A stretch of DNA of 44,019 bases from Ancalomicrobiaceae bacterium (lineage in GTDB: Bacteria; Pseudomonadota; Alphaproteobacteria; Rhizobiales; Ancalomicrobiaceae), in assembly GCA_031291595.1 (NCBI GenBank), contig JARLIU010000222.1, positions 1 to 44,019 on the forward strand, in the 5' to 3' direction. The position numbers and the translations under genes are program-made. Shown piece after piece: positions 16,192 to 24,825 of this stretch (its first letter is position 1; every line of letters starts with the position of its first letter). The notes below the pieces were generated by a model. The model did not search any database. It was not told where the DNA came from and saw only the letters and a program-made list of their open reading frames with translations.

Positions 16192-17685
16192 ATGGCGGAG
16201 CTGCTGCGTCTCGAAGGCCTGAGCAAACGCTACATCGGCACTCAGGCTTTGGATGGAGTGGATCTGGCCATCGCGGCCGGTGAGGTACTCTGTCTCGCCG
16301 GGGCCAACGGCTCGGGCAAATCGACGCTGATGAAGTGCATCGCCGGGGCGGAAGCGCCGGACAGCGGCAAGATCATCTGGGAAGGACGGGCGTTCAACCG
16401 GCTCAAGCCGGCGGACTCCATGCGCCTCGGCATCGAGATCATCTACCAGGATCTCTCGGTGTTTTCCGATCTGAGCGTGGCGGAGAACATCGCCTTTCAC
16501 GTCATCCAGGCCCGCCATCGCGCCTGGGTCGATTGGGGCGCGGTCAGGAAAGTCGCGGCCGAGGCCCTGCGGGAGCTCGGCGCCAGCCTGCCGCTGGATG
16601 CGCGCTTGGGCGACCTGCCGATCGGCGCGCGCCAGACGGCGGCCATCGCCCGGGCCCTCACCCAGGATTGCCGGCTGTTGGTGATGGACGAGCCGACCAC
16701 GGCTCTGCCGAGCCGCGACGTTGCGCGCCTCCTGGATATGGTGCGGCGCCTGAAGATGAAGGGCATCGCCGTGCTGTTCGTCAGCCACAAGCTCGACGAG
16801 CTGTTCGCGGTGGCCGACCGGTTCGCCGTGCTGCGCGACGGCCGCAAGATCGGCGACTACGCACCCGCGGAACTGACCATCGAGCGCCTGGGGCTGCTGA
16901 TGACCGGCATTGCGGTCAAAGGCGAAAAGGCTCCGGTCGAATTCGATGTGACGGCCAAGCCGCTGTTGAGCGTCGAAGGGCTGTCGCGCGGCGGCCAGTA
17001 TCACGATATTTCCTTCGCGCTGCGCCCCGGCGAGATCATCGGCTTTGCCGGCCTGACCGGGGCCGGCCGCACCGAGATCGCGCTATCGCTGTTCGGTCTC
17101 AATCCGCCGGACGCCGGCAGGCTGGCGCTCGACGGCCGGGAAGTGCGTTTTGGCTCGCCGCTCGAGGCGGTGAAAGCCGGCATCGTGCTGGTGTCGGAGG
17201 ATCGGCACAGCCAGGGGCTGTTCGCGCGCCGGGCGATCCGGACCAACATCGCCTCCTCGGTGTACGAGCGGCAGAAGGATCGGTTCGGCCTGGTGTTCGG
17301 CGGGGCGGAACGCCGCATAGCCGAACGCTGGGTCGAGCGGGTGCGGGTGAAGACGCCGTCGGTCGACGAGCCGGCGCAGAGCCTGTCCGGCGGCAACCAG
17401 CAGAAGGTGGTTCTGGCCAAATGGCTGGCAACGGATCCCAGGATCCTGATCCTCGACAATCCGACGGTCGGCATCGACGTCGGCTCGAAGATGGAAATCC
17501 ACGACATCATGCGCGAACTGGCCCGCCAGGGCCGCGGCGTCATCGTCATCTCCGACGATCTCGACGAACTCGTCATCAGCTGCAACCGGGTGTTCCTGAT
17601 CGAGGCCGGCGCGATTGCCGGAGAATTCAGCGGTCCCGACCTGACGGTCGAACGGCTCTCCGGCCGGCTGCGTCAGGTGGTTTGA
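16192..17685 (+). CDS. Sugar ABC transporter ATPase with two ABC domains (RbsA/LsrA type)
   Basis: A 497-residue cytoplasmic protein with two tandem ATP-binding domains, as in RbsA, XylG and LsrA. The first domain has Walker A GANGSGKS near residue 37, a switch region IIYQDLSVF and Walker B LLVMDEPTTALPS. Its signature position reads IGARQTA, as is normal for this family. The second domain carries the degenerate Walker A GLTGAGRTE, the good signature LSGGNQQK and ILILDNPTVGID, also typical. The ATG at 16192 has AAGGAG 7 bases before it. It energises the two permeases that follow and shares the operon with the binding protein. Confidence 0.93.
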   Translation: MAELLRLEGLSKRYIGTQALDGVDLAIAAGEVLCLAGANGSGKSTLMKCIAGAEAPDSGKIIWEGRAFNRLKPADSMRLGIEIIYQDLSVFSDLSVAENIAFHVIQARHRAWVDWGAVRKVAAEALRELGASLPLDARLGDLPIGARQTAAIARALTQDCRLLVMDEPTTALPSRDVARLLDMVRRLKMKGIAVLFVSHKLDELFAVADRFAVLRDGRKIGDYAPAELTIERLGLLMTGIAVKGEKAPVEFDVTAKPLLSVEGLSRGGQYHDISFALRPGEIIGFAGLTGAGRTEIALSLFGLNPPDAGRLALDGREVRFGSPLEAVKAGIVLVSEDRHSQGLFARRAIRTNIASSVYERQKDRFGLVFGGAERRIAERWVERVRVKTPSVDEPAQSLSGGNQQKVVLAKWLATDPRILILDNPTVGIDVGSKMEIHDIMRELARQGRGVIVISDDLDELVISCNRVFLIEAGAIAGEFSGPDLTVERLSGRLRQVV

Positions 17686-17732
17686 ACCGAAGATCTTGCG
17701 TCTCGCAAGCGCACGAACCAAGCAGGGGCGAC

Positions 17733-18812
17733 ATGGAACCGATGCATGAGGAAAGCCTGGAGCCCAATGCGGCAGGATGGCGGTCGCGGTTGCTGGCACA
17801 GCTGACCGGTCGCGGCGGCGGTCGCGGCGGCGGGATCTCGCTGCTGGCCGGGCTGATTCTCATCTACGTGGTGATGGTGGCGCTGCGCTCGCCGGATTTC
17901 CTGTCGCTCGCCTCGCTGCTCGATCTCATTCGCAGCGGCGCCGCCTGGACGGTCGTCGCGCTCGGCGTACTTGTGGTGATGGTGTCGGGCGGCATCGATG
18001 TGTCGTTCCTCGCCAACGCCATCCTGTCGGCCTACGTCGCGACCGCGCTCAGCCGCTGGTTCGGCATCGACAGCCTCACCTTCGCCCTGGTGGTGGCCAT
18101 CGGCGTCGGCGCGCTGGTCGGAGCGGTTAACGGCCTCATCATCTACCTGTTTTCGCTGCCGACGCTGATCACCACGCTGGCCATGCAGGGCGTGATCCAG
18201 GGCGTGCTCATGGTGTTCCTCGGCGCGCAGCCGATCACCGCCAGCCGCATGCCGATCTCCTTGCGCAATTTCGGCACCGACGTGCTGTTCGAGGTGCCGC
18301 TCGGCCCCGGATATATCGGGCTGACCGTGTTCGTCATCCCGCTCGTCATCGCCGCGATCTCGACCTGGTTGCTGCTCAACCGCACCGCCATCGGCCGCGC
18401 CACCTATGCGCTCGGCTCCAATCCGACGGCGGCGCTGCGCTGCGGCGTCAATCTGTTGAAGGTCAACCTGGTGATCTACTCCTATGCCGGCGCGCTGGCC
18501 GGGCTGATGGGCCTGATGATGGTGTCCGACATCCGGCTGGTCGATCCGGTGACGCTTGTCGGCAACGAACTGTTCGTTCTCGCCGCCGTGGTGATCGGCG
18601 GCGCCAAGCTGACCGGCGGGGCCGGATCGGTCACCGGCGTTCTCCTAGGCATGACCCTGGTGACGCTGCTCAACAATACGCTGGTCACCATCGGGCTGTC
18701 GGCGTCGTGGAATCGGTTCTTCATCGGGTTTGCGCTGGTGTTCATCGCCTCGATTTCGCACTACCGCGCCAAGTTGCGCAATTTGCGTCAGCTGAACTTC
18801 GACAACATCTGA
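17733..18812 (+). CDS. Sugar ABC transporter permease 1 (RbsC/LsrC type)
   Basis: A 359-residue inner-membrane protein of the BPD_transp_2 family. After a hydrophilic 30-residue Arg/Gly-rich N-terminus it has about nine hydrophobic segments. It has the family block VVALGVLVVMVSGGIDVSFLA and the motif IGRATYALGSNPTAALRCGV (EAA-like coupling loop). The ATG at 17733 follows AGGGG. The frame is open far upstream across the ATPase gene, which is only a shadow. With permease 2 it should form a heterodimeric channel. Confidence 0.91.
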   Translation: MEPMHEESLEPNAAGWRSRLLAQLTGRGGGRGGGISLLAGLILIYVVMVALRSPDFLSLASLLDLIRSGAAWTVVALGVLVVMVSGGIDVSFLANAILSAYVATALSRWFGIDSLTFALVVAIGVGALVGAVNGLIIYLFSLPTLITTLAMQGVIQGVLMVFLGAQPITASRMPISLRNFGTDVLFEVPLGPGYIGLTVFVIPLVIAAISTWLLLNRTAIGRATYALGSNPTAALRCGVNLLKVNLVIYSYAGALAGLMGLMMVSDIRLVDPVTLVGNELFVLAAVVIGGAKLTGGAGSVTGVLLGMTLVTLLNNTLVTIGLSASWNRFFIGFALVFIASISHYRAKLRNLRQLNFDNI

Positions 18813-18825
18813 CAGGAGCAGCACG

Positions 18826-19932
18826 ATGAGCGGCGAACCACGAGAGACGTTGCCGGTTGTCGCCAAAGGCGCGCGCAAACGGATGCCGGGCCGGCTGGAC
18901 GAGGAAAGCCTCAGCGCCTTCGTGCTCTATGCGATGATCGCGGCGGTATTGGTGCTGATCTCGGCCGGGCTCGGCTCGGCCTTCTTCAATCCGGCCAACC
19001 TCGGTTCGGTGCTGCAGCAGAGTCCAGAGTTCGCGCTGTTGTCGCTCGCCATGGGCCTGTCGATGGTATCGGGCGGCATCGACCTGTCGGTGATCGCGGT
19101 GGCCGACCTCGCCGGCATCCTCGCCGCCAAGATCATGACGACGCCGGCATTGCTCGAACTCGTCGGACAGACCGGCGTGATGGCGCTCGCCGTCGTGGCG
19201 GCGCTCGGCGCGGGTCTGCTGATGGGCCTGTTCAACGGCTTCGTCATCGTGCGGTTCGGCATTCCGCCGCTGCTGACGACGCTCGGCTCGATGATGCTGT
19301 TCGCCGGTCTCGGCAGCGGCCTGACGGGCGGCGTCGGCATCACCGGCATGCCGAGCGGTTTCGTCGGCGCCATGTCGGCCAAGCTCGGCGGGGTGCTGCC
19401 GTTGTCCTTCTGCGCGGTGCTGGCGGTCTTCCTGATGCTGTCGGCCTACGTCCGGGTGTCCATCTTCGGCAAGAGCCTGTTTCTCTATGGAGAAAACAAG
19501 GTCGCGGCGCTGTTCACCGGTTTGCGCGTCGAGCGCACCCTCGTCCTGTCGTACGCCATCTGCGGCGTGCTGGCGGCCGCCAGCGGCCTGATCATGCTCG
19601 CCCGCTTCAATTCCATGAAGGTGGGCTTCGGCGATGCGTTCCTGTTGGAGGCGATCCTGGTCGCTGTGCTCGCCGGCATCGATCCCAACGGCGGGCGCGG
19701 GCGGCTGTTCAACGTGCTGCCGACCGTGCTGCTGTTACAATGCGTGGAGAATGCCTTCACCATCGCCAGCCTGTCGCCCTACGCCAAGAAGATGATCTGG
19801 GGCGGACTGCTGCTCATCTTCATGGCGTTGAATTTCTTCTTCCGGCGCATCGTCGCCCGCCGGCTGACCACCCTTGCCATCCGGCGGCAGACCGCGCCGA
19901 GCCACGAAGCGGCACAAGCGACCGGGTCGTGA
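18826..19932 (+). CDS. Sugar ABC transporter permease 2 (RbsC/LsrD type)
   Basis: A 368-residue partner permease of the same family. It has the hallmark SLAMGLSMVSGGIDLSVIAV and about nine hydrophobic stretches. The coupling loop is altered (FGKSLFLYGENKVAALFTGL), and the C-terminal tail is charged. AGGAG lies 7 bases before the ATG, and the gap from permease 1 is 13 bp. Two different permeases per system is the pattern of LsrC/LsrD and of several polyol importers, whereas RbsC acts as a homodimer. Confidence 0.91.
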   Translation: MSGEPRETLPVVAKGARKRMPGRLDEESLSAFVLYAMIAAVLVLISAGLGSAFFNPANLGSVLQQSPEFALLSLAMGLSMVSGGIDLSVIAVADLAGILAAKIMTTPALLELVGQTGVMALAVVAALGAGLLMGLFNGFVIVRFGIPPLLTTLGSMMLFAGLGSGLTGGVGITGMPSGFVGAMSAKLGGVLPLSFCAVLAVFLMLSAYVRVSIFGKSLFLYGENKVAALFTGLRVERTLVLSYAICGVLAAASGLIMLARFNSMKVGFGDAFLLEAILVAVLAGIDPNGGRGRLFNVLPTVLLLQCVENAFTIASLSPYAKKMIWGGLLLIFMALNFFFRRIVARRLTTLAIRRQTAPSHEAAQATGS

Positions 19933-19951
19933 TGGCGGTGCCGGCAGGACG

Positions 19952-19969
19952 CGACCGGCCAACCGGTCG
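19952..19969 (+). other. Hairpin between permease 2 and the SIS gene
   Basis: CGACCGG, CCAA loop, CCGGTCG is a perfect 7-bp stem 19 bp after the permease 2 stop. No U-run. It may stabilise or attenuate the transcript before the SIS gene, which is 153 bp further on. Confidence 0.3.
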
Positions 19970-20122
19970 AGCCCGAGTCCGCCCGGCGGCCAGCCAGATC
20001 CGGTCGGCCACACCTGTTCGCATGCTGCAGACGTCGTCGCCGACGCCGACTGCAGGAGGAGGGTCGTTTGCACGGGACGGTTCCGCGTACGGACGTCCGA
20101 TCTTCTCGACGGAGCGCAGATC

Positions 20123-20674
20123 ATGACGACACTCTACCGCGCCGCACTTGCCGATCTCGAGCGCGTGTTCGACCATCTGGACCCTGCGGCGGTCGAGCGC
20201 GCCGTCGATGAGATCGCGCGGGCCAACCGGATCGCGCTCTATGGCGTCGGTCGCGAAGGCCTGCAGATCAAGGGGTTCTGCATGCGGCTGTTCCACCTCG
20301 GTCGCCAGGCTGCGATGGTCGGCGACATGACGACGCCGCCGCTCGGCGCCGGCGACCTGTTGATCGTCTCGGCCGGTCCGGGGCATTTTTCGACGGTCGA
20401 GGCATTGATGGGGGTGGCGACGCGCGCCGGCGCGCGCACCCTGGTCGTCACCGCGCAGCCGGACGGCCTCTGCGCCAGGGCGGCGACGCTGGCCCTGACC
20501 ATCCCGGCGCAGACCATGGCGGATGACCGCGGTCCGGCGACCTCCGTGCTGCCGATGGGCTCGCTCTACGAGGGGGCGCAGTACATCCTGTTCGAGGTCA
20601 TGATCCTGAAGCTGCGCGACCATCTCGGCGTTACCGCCGAGGCCATGCGCGCCAACCATACCAATCTGGAATAG
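20123..20674 (+). CDS. SIS-domain isomerase, 6-phospho-3-hexuloisomerase-like
   Basis: A 183-residue single SIS-domain protein of the length and pattern of 6-phospho-3-hexuloisomerase (PHI/HxlB). Motifs are ALYGVGREGLQIKGFCMRL at 32-50, MVGDMTTPPLGAGDLLIVSAG at 62-82, and GSLYEGAQYILFE near the end. PHI interconverts a 3-ketohexose 6-phosphate and fructose 6-phosphate. The partner hexulose-phosphate synthase is absent here, so formaldehyde fixation is unlikely. More plausibly it isomerises a phosphorylated ketose made by the kinase encoded next door. The ATG at 20123 has GGAG about 9 bases upstream. It lies 190 bp after permease 2 and is probably the last gene of the plus-strand operon. Confidence 0.82.
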   Translation: MTTLYRAALADLERVFDHLDPAAVERAVDEIARANRIALYGVGREGLQIKGFCMRLFHLGRQAAMVGDMTTPPLGAGDLLIVSAGPGHFSTVEALMGVATRAGARTLVVTAQPDGLCARAATLALTIPAQTMADDRGPATSVLPMGSLYEGAQYILFEVMILKLRDHLGVTAEAMRANHTNLE

Positions 20675-20709
20675 CCCGGCGACACCATGCCGACCGGACG
20701 AAGCGGCAG

Positions 20710-22281
20710 CTAAACGCTCAGAGACGCGGCAAAGATCGCGTTTCTGGCGTCGAACAGCTGCGTATAGATCTTGTAGTCAAGATCGAGCCGGGCGGCGCGG
20801 CGCTCGTCGCGCGCAATGATCGTCCGCTTGGCCGACATATGGCTGGCGGCATCCAGCAACGTGGTGTAGCGGCCGGCGGCGACGGCCGCGATCATCGCCG
20901 TCCCCAACAACACCGGTTCCGGCGCATCGGTCACCGCCAACTCGCCATGAAAACAGTCGGCATACAGGCGCACGAGCAGCGGATTGTGCCGGTGCCCGCC
21001 CGACAGGTGCACGATGTCGATGGCGAGCCCGTGCCGGTGGAAATGCTCGATCACGTGGCGCATCTGCAAGGCGATGCCGCGAGCCGTGGCATAGTAGGTT
21101 TCAAGCAATGAATAGTAGTCGAGCTCTTGGCCGATGCCGCTCATGATCGCCCGGACCCGGCTGTTGTTGAGCGGGGAGCGATTGCCGAGCCAATCCGGAA
21201 CGACATGCTTCTGCGCGCCGAGAGCCCTGCCCTCCCCGCCGAGCAGTTCGAAGATGTCGCGCACGACGCGCTGATGATTGTCCGGCGTCGCATCGCCCGG
21301 ACTGGCCGGATGCTGCCGGAAGATGGCATCGAGTGCGCCACCGGACAGGCTCTGGCCGCCCTCAAGCATCCAATAGCCGGGGAACACGACATCGAGAAAC
21401 GGCCCCCACACCCCGGGAACGGACCGCTTTTCTCCGGCAAACAGCATGAAGTTGGTCGAGGTCCCGCCGGTCATGATCAGGCTGCGCGTCAAGGTATCCT
21501 CGAAGTGCGGGCGCAGATTGCCGAGAACGCCGGCCTCGGCGTCGATCGCCCCGACGGCAACGACCACGCCTGCGGCAATCCCCAGCCGGTCGGCCGCCGT
21601 GGCCGAGACCGTGCCATGCACCGACGCCAGCGGCCGGGCCGGCGCCGAGACGAAGTCCGGATCGTGGCCATCGCCGAGGCCAAGCCGCAGGAGAAGATCC
21701 TTGCACCAGGGTTCGTCCCGGCGCGGGATATACGGCCATTTGCACACCAGCGCCGAAATCGAGTGGCCGTCCGCTCCGGTCGCCCGTCGCGCCAGTTCGT
21801 CGCAAACGTCCCGGAAGCGAATGGATCCGTCGAATAGATCCGGCCGGTTGCGCTTCAGCCAGAGAATCTTCGGCAGGTGAATCTCGGGCGAAATGGAACC
21901 GCCGAAATAGTCCAGATAGGCGTGGCCGGTGGCGTCGATCTCGAGAGCTTCGGCCTGGGCCCGATGATCCATCCAGCAGAAGACGTCGCCTTCGCCTTCG
22001 CCGAGCGAAGCGCCGCCCCGGTCGACGTAGAGCGAAGACGTCGCATCGAAGGCCAGACCGATCACCCGGGCGCCACAGCGCCCGGCCTCCTCGGCACATC
22101 GCCGCACGACGCTGCAAACGACAGTCCAGATCTCGTGCATCCGATAGGTTGCCGTCACGTCGCTCAGCTGTACCAAGGTGATCGGTTCGCTGACGGTGAA
22201 CGGCGTAACGCCAGCCATATCGAACAGGCCGGCCCGAACCTGGCGCGACCCCACATCGACCGCGATGACGACGTCCAACAT
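20710..22281 (-). CDS. FGGY-family pentulose kinase
   Basis: A 523-residue kinase of the ribulokinase-like FGGY subgroup. It opens with VIAVDVGSRQVRAGLFD (phosphate-1 motif). It then shows GLAFDATSSL, CWMDHRAQAEA, GGSISPEIHLPKILWLK, ALVCKWPY and GAIDAEAGVLGNL (probable catalytic Asp). MTGGTSTNF follows. These blocks are those of the D-ribulokinase/FGGY carbohydrate kinase family, not of LsrK. It should phosphorylate a pentulose or related ketose at the terminal hydroxyl using ATP, trapping the imported substrate. It lies 5 bp downstream of the SorC regulator gene, on the strand opposite the transporter, with which it converges. Confidence 0.88.
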   Translation of the reverse strand: MLDVVIAVDVGSRQVRAGLFDMAGVTPFTVSEPITLVQLSDVTATYRMHEIWTVVCSVVRRCAEEAGRCGARVIGLAFDATSSLYVDRGGASLGEGEGDVFCWMDHRAQAEALEIDATGHAYLDYFGGSISPEIHLPKILWLKRNRPDLFDGSIRFRDVCDELARRATGADGHSISALVCKWPYIPRRDEPWCKDLLLRLGLGDGHDPDFVSAPARPLASVHGTVSATAADRLGIAAGVVVAVGAIDAEAGVLGNLRPHFEDTLTRSLIMTGGTSTNFMLFAGEKRSVPGVWGPFLDVVFPGYWMLEGGQSLSGGALDAIFRQHPASPGDATPDNHQRVVRDIFELLGGEGRALGAQKHVVPDWLGNRSPLNNSRVRAIMSGIGQELDYYSLLETYYATARGIALQMRHVIEHFHRHGLAIDIVHLSGGHRHNPLLVRLYADCFHGELAVTDAPEPVLLGTAMIAAVAAGRYTTLLDAASHMSAKRTIIARDERRAARLDLDYKIYTQLFDARNAIFAASLSV

Positions 22282-22286
22282 CTAGC

Positions 22287-23282
22287 TCACCCGGATGTCC
22301 GCAACAGCAGTTCGGCGCAGCGCTCGTCGGTGACCAGGCGCTTGACGTAGCCTGCGCGCAATATCGCCCTGATGATCGCGACCTTGTGGACCCCTCCCGA
22401 AGCCAATATCGATTCCGGCAGCGTCTTCAGATGCTCCGGTTGCATGGCCATCAGGCGCTGATTGAGCGGGTGCGATACCGGCCGGCCGTTGTCGTCGACA
22501 AACAGCCCGAGCAGATCGCCGACAGCTCCCAGTTCCTTCAGCGCATCCAGATTCTCCGAAATCGCCTGAGTGGCGACAAGCTGCGACCGGCTGGAAAGAT
22601 CGCCGCAGGAGACCAATGCAATATCAGCCGTCCGAATGCGGCTGAGAACTTCGGCAATGCCATAATGGCTTTCGAGCAGCAGACGACTGCTCTCCGTCGG
22701 GAAATAGATCGGAGCCGTCAGGTAGTAGCACTCGGATCCGAGCACGTTGGCAAACGCTGTCGCGAGTTCGAAGGTCGTCGTCCCCAGACCCCGCGTCAGC
22801 CCTCCCATCAGCGTGGCGACCCAGGATTTCTCGAAACGCCTGGGAGTCATCCGCGGCAGCGCCGAGGCCAGCGTCCGCCCCCAGCCGACGCCGAGGCCCA
22901 TCCCGTCGGCAAGCATCGAGTCCAGCACTTCACCAGCGGCCTCGCCGATGGCGCGCTGCTGTTCATGCTCGTCGTCGAGGTGCGGCACGACGCGCGCGGA
23001 CAAAAGCCCGTACTTGTTCTGCAGCCGATCCTCGAACTGCACGCACTCGATGATCGGAAGCTTTATCTCCGTTCGCACCAAACCTTCGGCGCGAAGCTGG
23101 CCGACGATCTGGTTGACGCGCAGGCGCGTCAAGTTGAGCTTGCGCGCGATGTCCTGCTGGGTCAGTCCGCCAACGAAATAGTACCAGGCGACGCGCGCCC
23201 GCGTGGAGTTCGGCTCTTGAACGCTACGATCGAATTCTCCTGCAGCATTCCTCAACTCGTTCCTCACCGGAGCCTCTTGCAT
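22287..23282 (-). CDS. SorC/DeoR-type sugar-binding transcriptional regulator
   Basis: A 331-residue regulator. An N-terminal helix-turn-helix (YYFVGGLTQQDIARKLNLTRLRVNQIVGQL, about residues 35-64) is followed by the SorC sugar-binding domain. That domain contains GMGLGVGWGRTLASALPRM, the conserved GxGxGxT region, and ends with GGVHKVAIIRAILRAGYVKRLVTDE, also conserved. The ligand of such regulators is usually a sugar phosphate, so the kinase product is the likely effector. I chose the ATG at 23282; longer forms from 23321 or 23366 have unnatural N-termini. It forms a two-gene unit with the kinase and probably controls the AT-rich promoter before the binding-protein gene. The 207 bp upstream, to the nnrS stop, show nothing I recognise. 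Confidence 0.88.
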   Translation of the reverse strand: MQEAPVRNELRNAAGEFDRSVQEPNSTRARVAWYYFVGGLTQQDIARKLNLTRLRVNQIVGQLRAEGLVRTEIKLPIIECVQFEDRLQNKYGLLSARVVPHLDDEHEQQRAIGEAAGEVLDSMLADGMGLGVGWGRTLASALPRMTPRRFEKSWVATLMGGLTRGLGTTTFELATAFANVLGSECYYLTAPIYFPTESSRLLLESHYGIAEVLSRIRTADIALVSCGDLSSRSQLVATQAISENLDALKELGAVGDLLGLFVDDNGRPVSHPLNQRLMAMQPEHLKTLPESILASGGVHKVAIIRAILRAGYVKRLVTDERCAELLLRTSG

Positions 23283-23489
23283 TGGCGCGCCCGACCGTCG
23301 ACGACAGCAAGGCTCGATCATGCGGGTGGGTTGCGCCGCGGCATCCTGCGACGACGGCCAAGCCAAAGCAAGGCCGGAGCGGGTCCGTCGTTCACCGATT
23401 GGGCGGCGTAGTTGTGGGGTGGATGCGGACGGTGCGACGCCTGCCGTCCGCCGGAGGCGACAGCAGCGATGCCGTCGAGGCGAGCGATC

Positions 23490-24701
23490 CTATCGGTTCG
23501 CCCGGCCGGCCAGGATCGGGGCATAGATCCACAGATAGCCCGCAAAGGCGGCGACCCAGGCGAACGCCGCGAGATAGAGCAGCGGCAGCAGATAGTCCGG
23601 CAGGAATTCCATGGCGACACGTGCGACCGCGGCGACGATCACCGCGGCATAGATGGCCTGCGTTCCGGGCGAAGCAACGAGGGCGCGTCCCGAGTGTCCG
23701 AGCGTCACCCGCGTCACCATGGCGAGCGTCATCGTGCCGATGCCTCCGATGGCCCAGACGTGCGCCGCCGCGGCCTGCGTGACCAGATCGGGCCGGAGCG
23801 TCTCGACGCCGGCAAACAGAAACCCGAGTGCGGCAAGCAGGAAGCCGGCGTGCAGCACCAGGACGAGCCGGTCGGCAAACGTCCTCAGCCCCTGCCAACG
23901 CGACAGCCGCCAGAGATTGCCGATACCGGCCAGGATCAGCATCGGTCCGGCGACGAAGCGATAGGCCGCCAGGATCCACAGCACCAGAGCCAGACCGGAG
24001 ATGACCATGACCACACCGTCGGCACGGCCAAAGGGCACCGGCCGCGCGACGACGCTCTGCCGCGCCAGCCAATTGTGGGTGAAGCTCGGCACGATGCGGC
24101 CGCCGATCAGCAACACGAGGAAGACGATGCCGGCCAGCCCGGCGCGGACGGCAATTGTCGCCGTGCCGAACACATGCGCCTCGACATGGAAGCCGACATT
24201 GGCGCCGGCAAGCACCAGGATGACGCCGACGACCTTCAGGTTGCGGCCGTTGTTTCCCGACACGACCTCGCGGGCGATGAGTGCAGCAAGCCCGACGAGA
24301 AAGGCGCAATCGGCGATCGCCGCCGCGACCCAGCCGATGTCGGCGGATACCAGCACCGCGATCCGGCCGATCGCCCAGACGGCGGCGAGCGCCATCAAGG
24401 GATAGCCGGCCACCGGCAGCCGGCCGGTCCAATTCGGCACGGCGGTCAGCAGGAACCCGGCGATGACGGCTGGGCCGTAGCCGAACAGCATCTCGTGCAC
24501 GTGCCAGTCGATGGCGGAGAATTGCGTCGGCAGGGCAATGGCGCCGGTGAAGACGAACGGCCAGACGGCGATGGCCGCCAGCGCCCACAGGCCGGCAGCC
24601 AGGAAAAACGGGCGGAAGCCGCGGCTCCACAGCGCCGCGCCGGTCCAGTTGCGCTGCCGGGCGGCAGTGCGTTCGACGGAAAGCTGCGGTTCACTGCCCA
24701 T
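23490..24701 (-). CDS. nnrS: NnrS family heme/copper membrane protein
   Basis: A 403-residue integral membrane protein with about 12 hydrophobic segments. NnrS hallmarks include RGFRPFFLAAGLWA at about 32-45, DWHVHEMLFGY with two histidines, AVPNWTG, and GRIVPSFTHNWL. The late block HVWAIGGIGTMTLAMVTRVTLGHSGR is also typical. NnrS binds heme and copper and helps cells withstand nitric oxide and nitrosative stress in denitrifiers. The start at 24701 has AAGG upstream and begins MGSEPQLSVERT; the frame is open for 56 more codons. It is the last gene after the nos genes, 124 bp beyond the ferritin-like gene, so it may share the nos transcript or have its own promoter. Confidence 0.9.
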   Translation of the reverse strand: MGSEPQLSVERTAARQRNWTGAALWSRGFRPFFLAAGLWALAAIAVWPFVFTGAIALPTQFSAIDWHVHEMLFGYGPAVIAGFLLTAVPNWTGRLPVAGYPLMALAAVWAIGRIAVLVSADIGWVAAAIADCAFLVGLAALIAREVVSGNNGRNLKVVGVILVLAGANVGFHVEAHVFGTATIAVRAGLAGIVFLVLLIGGRIVPSFTHNWLARQSVVARPVPFGRADGVVMVISGLALVLWILAAYRFVAGPMLILAGIGNLWRLSRWQGLRTFADRLVLVLHAGFLLAALGFLFAGVETLRPDLVTQAAAAHVWAIGGIGTMTLAMVTRVTLGHSGRALVASPGTQAIYAAVIVAAVARVAMEFLPDYLLPLLYLAAFAWVAAFAGYLWIYAPILAGRANR

Positions 24702-24825
24702 GATTTCGGCCTTTTCATTGGTTGGCTGCCGGAGGCTCAAACCCGCTGCAGTCGGCAGGAGGCGGCGGCAGACGGTGCCATGCTCCCATCCTGATGATGG
24801 AAGTCCGGCGGCACCCCGTGCGACT

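Noticed and set aside
16335-18812. An 825-residue ATPase-permease fusion
   Set aside because: The first 460 residues are a shifted reading of the double ATPase; the permease has its own start at 17733.
20123-20674. Ribulose monophosphate pathway for formaldehyde
   Set aside because: Only the PHI-like isomerase is present; no hexulose-6-phosphate synthase gene is in the window.
15011-23282. AI-2 (Lsr) uptake and processing locus
   Set aside because: Order and SorC regulator are similar, but the kinase has pentulose-kinase blocks rather than LsrK ones, an SIS isomerase is present, and LsrF and LsrG are absent.
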